In this document: piece by piece, positions 10,321 to 15,435 of the stretch
Numbering within the stretch: the first letter of the stretch is position 1
How the letters are laid out: each line of letters begins with the position of its first letter
Assembly: GCA_008704415.1 (NCBI GenBank)
Contig: VXIS01000574.1
Location: 1-15,435 of the forward strand
DNA length: 15,435 nucleotides
Reading direction: 5' to 3'
DNA from: Sphaerosporella brunnea
Taxonomy: Eukaryota > Ascomycota > Pezizomycetes > Pezizales > Pyronemataceae
The notes under the pieces: model-generated
What the model was told of the DNA's origin: nothing
The model's database searches: none
What the model saw: the letters and a program-made list of their open reading frames with translations, nothing else
Made by a program: the position numbers and the translations under genes

Positions 10321-10814
10321 CCGTAGAGCTTCGGTACTAAGGCAATTTCACCGGATCCAAAGCACGGTCCTTTTCAAGTAAACCTGGGGCAATTGAGCCG
10401 AAGATGGTGTGGAGGATGGTGGGAGGATGACGAAAAGGCTGGTCTGCCCGTGCCGCGAAACGAAACTCATCTGCGCGCGGGTGTCATAAAAAAGCTCTTG
10501 ATTATGCGACCTCAAATTTCAACCATTTCAAACAAAAGCAAATAAAACATGAACGCCAGCCAGCCAGATCCGCTCCCTTTTCACCCATAATGCTTTACGG
10601 TCCGTTTATTCGGTCTGGTGTTGAGCTTGGGCGCCATAATCAAGTTGGTGCTTCCGGGGTCACAACTGTTTGCTGCACATCCTTCTCAGTTTCGTTTCGC
10701 GGCGCAGGCAGACCAGCCTTTTCGTCATCCTCCCACCATCAATTGCCCCAGGTTTACTTGAAAAGGACCGTGCTTTGGATCCGGTGAAATTGCCTTAGTA
10801 CCGAAGCTCTACGG
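10321..10814. mobile_element. MITE with about 127-bp terminal inverted repeats in the TAF4 upstream region
   Basis: The left arm (10321-10467) and right arm (10688-10814) are inverted copies, almost identical apart from a 20-base segment (10396-10415) present only in the left arm. The segment partly repeats its neighbour (GATGGTGTGGAGGATGGTGGGAGG), so it may be a local duplication. The ends read CCGTAGAGCTTCGGTAC inward and are flanked by TA (10319-10320 and 10815-10816), as for Tc1/mariner-type elements. The 220-bp centre encodes no transposase. The right edge lies about 206 bases before the TAF4 start, so it may affect that promoter. The high identity of the arms suggests fairly recent insertion. 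Confidence 0.86.
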
Positions 10815-10876
10815 TACTCAGTCTTATAGAACGCTGTTTGCTACCTGGCGGATTGGAGCATCATAAACGATCACCC

Positions 10877-11020
10877 ATGCGAAGCCACACCCTATGTTGA
10901 GTACTAACTTGCCGGCAGACGAAGGGATACATACGCGCCCGCGGCCAAGCCTCACGCTACCCGTTGTTCTACCTCGTCCAGCAAATAAAGACAGACGACT
11001 CCAGCTTTCTACGACCCATC
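10877..11020 (+). promoter_or_regulatory. TAF4 leader with upstream AUGs and a possible 5' UTR intron end
   Basis: A perfect TACTAAC branch site (10902-10908) is followed ten bases later by CAG at 10916-10918, matching the branch-acceptor spacing of the coding introns in this window. Upstream AUGs lie at 10877 (7 codons) and 10894 (a 132-codon frame overlapping the TAF4 start out of frame). Splicing to 10919 would remove both AUGs from the mRNA. No strong donor was found; GTACTC at 10814 and GTGAAA near 10786 are weak candidates. Alternatively, transcription may simply begin after 10894. Confidence 0.4.
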
Positions 11021-12544
11021 ATGTCTCCACCACAACCACCACCACCACCACCACCACCACCATCGACCTCCATGTCGCCGCACCCGCCGTTCTCGCCGTC
11101 TCCGGCACAGCAGTTCTCGCCCGCTGCTCCTCAGCCGCCTCAGCAGCATCAGTTCATGCCACCGTATATGCAGCCACAAGGACCGCCTCCACAGCATTTT
11201 CAACAGCAGCCGCAACAGCATGTGCAGCGCCCGCCGCAGCAGATGATGCCGCCGCCCACCGCTCCCGCGTCGAAACCTACCGATCCAACTGATCTCGCGG
11301 ACGCACTCACGTCCGCCGGGATTGATCTGAAGGAAGAGGAGGCGCGGTTGGCATCCGGTGGAGGTCACGGAATGTCTTTTAATGTGGATCCATACACGGG
11401 AGCACTATCGCAGGAGGATGCGCACCGGATGGAGCAGCGGATGCGGGCCCAGGGACGAGCAATCCACACTAACGATCCCTTTCTGAATTTTACCGTACTC
11501 TCGAATCGCATACTCAACAAGACCCACGCCGAAAACTGCTCCGCGTTCTCGATTGCGGACAATAACCAGCCAAGTCACAACCAGAACGTGGAGCTCATAA
11601 CGCTAGTCTCACTCGCGGCTCGTGAGCGGCTGAAAACACTCTTGACGCGCAGCATGGCGTTAGCAAAAGTTCGACGGCGACCGCAGACGCACATCACAGG
11701 CGAATGGGCGGACTGCGTCGAGGGTGTTACTCCAGAAATACGACCGGATGGTGGTAGTGCTGTCTCTCCCAGAGGGGGTTCTCTGAAGCGTGAGACAAGC
11801 TATATCCTGTCGTTTGCAGAAAAGTTGCTGAGTCAAAATTCACGGAGTACAGGATCTTTTTCTGCTGCCAATCCTCCAACCACGACCAACCACTCTTTAG
11901 CGTCTGGTGGCAGCATCCTCACCGCAAACCTACAGAATGAGACTGCTAAGGCTCTGAGGGCGTTAAAACAGAAGGAATGGGAAGAGGACCAAGAGCGGCA
12001 ACGTAAGAAGGCCAAGCGGGAGGAGAAGACCGGCGCCACATCTGGAGCTGCCACCCCAGGCGGCGAGACTCCCACGCCCAGAACCCCGGGCGCTGAAACT
12101 CCTGGGCCCGGCGAACGTAAATTGTCGACCAAAGAGAGCCGAAAAGCGCAAGCCACCAAGCAAGGAGAAGCCGAGTCTCATCGTGCCGCCAATATGACCG
12201 CGAGTTTGATGATGGGCGGCTTCGGCACCGGTTTCGGTGGGAAGAAAAAGAAAAAGACGTACTCCTGGATGAATAGTGGAGGTTCGTCCGCTGCCCAGGC
12301 AATGGGTATGGGAATGGGAGCTTCCAGGCCGGGGCCTGCCGCCGTCGATACCAACGCCGCCGGACAGGTCTCCTCTGGACCTGACATCGGCAGCGTCAAC
12401 TGGACCGGGCAGCGTATCGGCGTTTGGCGTGAGGACGGCGAGCGTGGCAAGGGTATTCAGATTAGGGATTGGATTGGTGCACTCGAGGGCGACGGACGAG
12501 TCGCAAAGAGGGGAATTGTCAAGGCCTATCTGCGCCTAAAGTGA
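11021..12544 (+). CDS. TAF4: TFIID subunit TAF4
   Basis: TAF4 is a core TFIID subunit that pairs with TAF12 through a histone-like fold and helps assemble the RNA polymerase II preinitiation complex in the nucleus. The single-exon frame encodes 507 residues from the ATG at 11021. Residues 1-90 are Pro/Gln-rich, beginning with a proline run encoded by a CCA microsatellite (about 11026-11061). The fungal TAF4 domain follows, from DLADALTSAGIDLKEEEARL through DPFLNFTVLSNRILNKTHAE and VELITLVSLAARERLKTLL. A basic, charged helix (KQKEWEEDQERQRKKAKREE), a Thr/Pro-rich linker and the conserved C-terminal end (...IQIRDWIGALEGDGRVAKRG) complete it. The frame stays open upstream to a TGA at 10898 but has no earlier ATG. 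The N-terminus is the least certain part. Confidence 0.92.
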   Translation: MSPPQPPPPPPPPPSTSMSPHPPFSPSPAQQFSPAAPQPPQQHQFMPPYMQPQGPPPQHFQQQPQQHVQRPPQQMMPPPTAPASKPTDPTDLADALTSAGIDLKEEEARLASGGGHGMSFNVDPYTGALSQEDAHRMEQRMRAQGRAIHTNDPFLNFTVLSNRILNKTHAENCSAFSIADNNQPSHNQNVELITLVSLAARERLKTLLTRSMALAKVRRRPQTHITGEWADCVEGVTPEIRPDGGSAVSPRGGSLKRETSYILSFAEKLLSQNSRSTGSFSAANPPTTTNHSLASGGSILTANLQNETAKALRALKQKEWEEDQERQRKKAKREEKTGATSGAATPGGETPTPRTPGAETPGPGERKLSTKESRKAQATKQGEAESHRAANMTASLMMGGFGTGFGGKKKKKTYSWMNSGGSSAAQAMGMGMGASRPGPAAVDTNAAGQVSSGPDIGSVNWTGQRIGVWREDGERGKGIQIRDWIGALEGDGRVAKRGIVKAYLRLK

Positions 12545-13002
12545 CTCCTCCAGCGCTCATCCTCCGATTGAGAGTTCTAAAAAGTCTCCGAGCTCAAATA
12601 TTTTTCTGTTTCTCTACTGGCGTTTTGTGTGTGTCGAACAAGGCATTGAAATCAATTCCGTCGAGTCACACGTCAACGCGTATCCGACGCGCGGCGCCGT
12701 CAGAAACCTAAGAGCGTGTCGTGACTGGTCTTATGGAGCTAGCTCAGCTCGATTGGGAAGGTTGTAATGATCGCGGTTTATTTTTGTACAAGCGACGTTT
12801 TCCGGCCTGCGGCCGGACTGTGCTTTTCGTGTCACGTGATTACTCATGCTTCGCAGTGTCTTTTTTGTCGCCTGCCCTCTCGCGTCATGTACATAGATAG
12901 AGTGACGCTTAGTGAGGCTAGGTAGATAGACCTCGGGGCCTCGACTTTGCTTCCTCCTAATCAAATAACCTTCACCTCACCTTCCCGAACACCGCTTAAC
13001 AG
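12545..13002 (+). other. TAF4 3' region and putative promoter of the next plus-strand unit
   Basis: The first part should be the TAF4 3' UTR. A perfect GC-rich hairpin, CCGGCC-TGC-GGCCGG, lies at 12802-12816, and a CACGTG E-box at 12833-12838. The last 60 bases are C/T-rich (CCTTCACCTCACCTTCCC) and end in AACAG directly before GTAAGG. That looks like a fungal leader exon ending at 13002. No open frame of note is present. Confidence 0.4.
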
Positions 13003-13658
13003 GTAAGGTACACTTTTTGTCCCGGCATCCTTTCGGCGTCGCTACCAATCCTTTCTGCTTGCTGCTGGTCCAGTTTTCATCCAATTGACATGGGAGTTGA
13101 TTTGCCAGAATCCTCGTTTTACGCGTTCTACACCCGGTCGCATCTTGCATTTTTTCTCGGCATCCTCTCGGCATCCTCTCAGCATCCTCTCGGCGTTCCT
13201 ACATTTTCTCGGTATGCTCGCTTCCAATCCTTTCTACTTGCTGCTGGTCCAGTTTTCATCCAATTGACGCGGGAGTTGATTTGCCAGAGTCCTTGTTTTA
13301 CGCGTTCTACACTCGGTCACATCTCGCATTTTTTCTCGGCGTCCTCTCGGCGTTCTGTCGTTTTCTCAGTATGCTACTAATCCTTTCAGCCTGCTGCTGG
13401 TCCAGTTTTCATCCAATTGACATGGGAGTTGATTTGCCAGAGTCCTCGTTTTACGCGTTCTTCACCCGGTCCCATCTCGCGTTTTTTCTCGGCGTCCTCT
13501 CGGCATCCTATCGGTGTTTGTTTCCTCGGTACGCTCGCTCCCAATCCTTTCTACCCGCTGCCGGTTCAGTTTGCAGACAATTGATACAGGAGTTGGTTTG
13601 CCAGAGTCCTCGCCTGGTCGCATCTGCATCTCGCTTTTTTTCTCGGTGTCCTAATCAG
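13003..13658 (+). other. Putative 656-nt 5' UTR intron containing the tandem array
   Basis: The donor AG|GTAAGG at 13003 is near consensus. The acceptor stretch CTTTTTTTCTCGGTGTCCTAATCAG ends at 13657-13658, one base before the ATG at 13660, and a pyrimidine tract precedes it. If real, the intron is far longer than the other introns in the window and consists almost wholly of repeat copies. It is inferred from splice signals only. The repeats may instead be untranscribed promoter sequence. Confidence 0.4.
13021..13655 (+). repeat. Degenerate tandem repeat, four copies of about 150-180 bp
   Basis: The anchor CCAATCCTTTCT recurs at 13045, 13224, 13377 (variant) and 13541, giving periods of 179, 153 and 164. 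Each unit also has GCTGCTGGTCCAGTTTTCAT, CCAATTGACATGGGAGTTGA, TTGCCAGAGTCCTCGTTTTA and TTTTTTCTCGGCGTCCTCTC blocks. Copy 1 holds extra subrepeats of CTCGGCATCCT (about 13157-13200). Copy 4 is the most diverged and lacks the CGTTTTACGCGTTC block. Unit lengths are not all multiples of three and frames shift between copies, so the array is not coding. Confidence 0.85.
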
Positions 13659-13659
13659 A

Positions 13660-14594
13660 ATGCCACCTATCAACAAACGCGCTGCAAACTCAGCTGGTTT
13701 GGACGCTGGTCCTATGGGTCGAGGAAAGACTCGCAAGCAGCAAAAGCTCATCCGCTGGTAACTAAGCTCCCTCCCCAAAATACACTATCCAGTCTTTCAC
13801 AGTACCTTGCCCAACCGGTCCACTGGCCTATAGTGTGCCTGTCAGTGTACATAATGGTAGCGCTTAGTCGAGGGAACTTGCAGTGCGCGGTTCACTAGTC
13901 TATGTTGTTAAGTCTTCCATGTGTACGCTGGTAGCTCCTATACTCGTACTGCCTCGTGCCACACGCTTGGTCTTTGCAGTTGCTGTGGGAAGATGCAATC
14001 GGTAATTGCTAATGTGTGTATTCTATTGTAAATAGGAGCATTATAGATGCCATCATCGGTCAAATCGAGGCGACAGACAACCTTTTGGAAAAGCTTGCAT
14101 TGTCATATACCCCCAAAGGACGGAATAACTTTGAGCCATTAGTTGGACAAATGTTCGCTGCCGAAGCTGCACAACACAGTCTTCCTATGCCTTGAAACCT
14201 CTGGTCTGATATTTGCGATCGAATCCGAGTTAAAGAGGCTCTCTTTCCCAAGTCATGCGCTGTTTTAAAGGATCAAGGGCAGGCACATATTGATTACCGT
14301 CGGCAAAAACAGGAGTTAACGTGCTCGCTGGGATTGAACTGGACTGCTACTAAGAGGGAGAAATTCTTAGCTTCTGAGTCAATCACCACTGTGAGCTTGC
14401 CCATGTTGAAGAAGCGATGGCCCCCTAAGGATGTGTGGCTATCGGAAGTACAGACCACTGGCCTTCTATGGGAACGTCACTTCCAAGAGGCGAAACTGCA
14501 CGATAAACGAATAAAGCGAAAAAATGTTCTCATCTCCAGCGATGGCAATTCCTGGCAGAAAACGGTTAAGGCGAGTGTCAGAGACACCCCCTGA
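13660..14594 (+). pseudogene. Unrecognised two-exon gene with one in-frame TGA
   Basis: I do not recognise this family. Exon 1 (13660-13757) encodes a basic N-terminus: MPPINKRAANSAGLDAG, then GRGKTRKQQKLIR. The donor CTG|GTAACT and acceptor AATAG|G (14035/14036) join in phase 2 to read ...LIRWSIIDAIIGQIEATDN. Exon 2 (14036-14594) stays open for 185 codons except a single TGA at 14193-14195 (codon 86 of 218), within SLPMP-stop-NLWSDICDRIR. Both sides of the stop read like one protein, ending ...KTVKASVRDTP. The stop may come from CGA or TGG by one transition. The intron would be 278 nt, longer than the coding introns in the other genes. The product has amphipathic helices and many Lys/Arg/Trp residues but no visible catalytic motif. 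The alternatives are a decayed multicopy gene, readthrough, or two separate genes. Confidence 0.5.
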
Positions 14595-15027
14595 AAAAAA
14601 CTACCTTACAGTATATATATATAGAGTGAAGCCTTTACGACACTGCAACCGCTACGGCTTCTGCCAAGCCTCTGATCCCACTACTGCAAAGCTAACCGTT
14701 TGAGGCATCCCCGCCTACGGCCTTACCATTTGCTTCCTAGCTCCATCAACCTTGATTGTCTTAACCATATCCATCGCCCACCATCGATTGTCTCCACCCT
14801 TCCCTATATGTAGCCGCACTGCTGCGGCATCGCGATCACGCTCGCGATCCCTAACCCTTAGCAATGTCGTTGCTCTGCGTCCACCCCTGACATTGTCCCA
14901 TCCGCACAAATTGCCCGTCGCTCCCAGCATCGTCACTCCAAGCCATCGTCACTCCCATCCATCGTCACTCCCATCCATCATCACTCCCAGCGTCACTCCC
15001 AGCGGCAATTACGCGTCACTACCATCC
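14595..15027 (+). other. Spacer before the zinc-finger gene
   Basis: A TATATATATATA run lies at about 14612-14623, just past the previous stop. The rest is C-rich, with a direct repeat of TCGCGATC at about 14830-14850, a telomere-like CCCTAACCC at 14849-14857 and a minisatellite at 14917-15009. It probably contains the promoter and leader of the next gene. No coding frame of note is visible on the plus strand. Confidence 0.4.
14917..15009 (+). repeat. Short minisatellite of CGTCACTCCCATCCAT units
   Basis: About six imperfect units of 11-17 bases, with core GTCACTCCCA, run up to shortly before the ATG at 15028; a last partial unit (CGTCACTACCATCC) touches the start codon. It probably lies in the leader of the downstream gene. 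Confidence 0.7.
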
Positions 15028-15435
15028 ATGGCCGATCAGCAAGAACCTGTACCTGAGCGTTGGTGCAACAGGTGCAACAAATATCTACCCGTCACCGCAT
15101 TTCCCAAACCTCGAGGGAATTGTCATCGCTGCCACGCAGGAGAAGTCCGTCGTCAGCATGAAAGAGCCATGCAGCGGCTCCAGAGTGGTAACACTACAGC
15201 ACGCACTGTTCGAAGGGTCCGTCTCTATGACTGTTTGTCACTACCAGATACTGACCAGTTTGTTTGTCACTACCAGACGCGTAACACTCCTGTCAGAGTT
15301 TTGACTGAGTTTCCTATCGTCGATGATGTCGAATCATTCAGAGCTATTCTCGGAGCAATTCTCAGCATGCACGCCCCATATCCGGAATACAGCCCTCCCG
15401 AAGTAGACGACAAAAACCTCGCTCCTGAGGTCGAC
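15028..15435 (+). CDS. Unrecognised protein with CxxC-x15-CxxC zinc motif, 3' end cut by the window
   Basis: The frame is open for 136 codons from ATG to the window edge. Cysteines at 13, 16, 32 and 35 (RWCNRCNKYLP...NCHRCHAGE) form a short four-cysteine zinc-binding motif of treble-clef or ribbon type. A basic helix (EVRRQHERAMQRLQ) follows, then a region ending in an acidic PEYSPPEVDD stretch. I cannot name the family. Zinc motifs of this kind occur in nucleic-acid-binding and transposon-encoded proteins as well as in ordinary regulators. No stop or obvious intron is seen before the edge. It lies 433 bases after the broken gene on the same strand, so the two could be parts of one element, though nothing proves it. 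Confidence 0.6.
   Translation, partial: MADQQEPVPERWCNRCNKYLPVTAFPKPRGNCHRCHAGEVRRQHERAMQRLQSGNTTARTVRRVRLYDCLSLPDTDQFVCHYQTRNTPVRVLTEFPIVDDVESFRAILGAILSMHAPYPEYSPPEVDDKNLAPEVD

Noticed and set aside
13281..13898. 205-codon plus-strand frame through the tandem array
   Set aside because: It follows repeat copies, shifts frame relative to the units, and runs through the unknown gene in a different frame.
13981..14035. Extra mini-exon or 34-nt intron before 14036 in the unknown gene
   Set aside because: A 22-nt exon would break the frame that joins cleanly without it, and a 34-nt intron is shorter than any other intron here.
14320..14400. tRNA-like B box (GTTCAATCCC) on the minus strand
   Set aside because: No A box, cloverleaf or matching acceptor stem at the right distance, and it lies inside the unknown gene's reading frame.

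Overview
This is a fungal nuclear window, most likely a filamentous ascomycete (Pezizomycotina). The evidence is several short introns (53-129 nt) with CTAAC/CTAAT branch sites 9-13 nt before the acceptor, fungal-type TFIIF-alpha, eIF5B and TAF4 proteins, and roomy intergenic DNA carrying MITEs and dispersed repeats. The repeat load would suit a Pezizomycetes-like genome, but that placement is a guess.

Layout. Positions 1-1515 are non-coding and hold one copy of a modular dispersed repeat and a 385-bp MITE with long inverted repeats. Positions 1516-3957 (minus) encode the TFIIF large subunit (TFG1/RAP74) in four exons. Positions 3958-5828 are non-coding, with a G-rich tract in the TFG1 upstream region and a larger array of the same modular repeat. 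Positions 5829-9361 (minus) encode the GTPase eIF5B (FUN12) in five exons. A divergent 1.66-kb gap follows, with a second MITE (10321-10814) whose right end lies about 200 bp before the TAF4 start codon. Positions 11021-12544 (plus) encode TFIID subunit TAF4 in one exon.

The right end (about 12960-15435, plus) is different. A consensus splice donor is followed by four degenerate copies of a 150-180 bp tandem repeat, then by an unrecognised intron-containing gene whose second exon carries one in-frame TGA. After a short minisatellite comes the start of an unrecognised protein with a CxxC-x15-CxxC zinc-binding motif, which runs off the window. This right end is the best candidate for something undescribed, perhaps a multicopy or mobile unit.

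TFIIF-alpha and TAF4 both act in the RNA polymerase II preinitiation complex, and eIF5B acts in ribosomal subunit joining. Nothing in the sequence shows that the three are co-regulated. All gene models were read by eye from the sequence, without transcript or database support.
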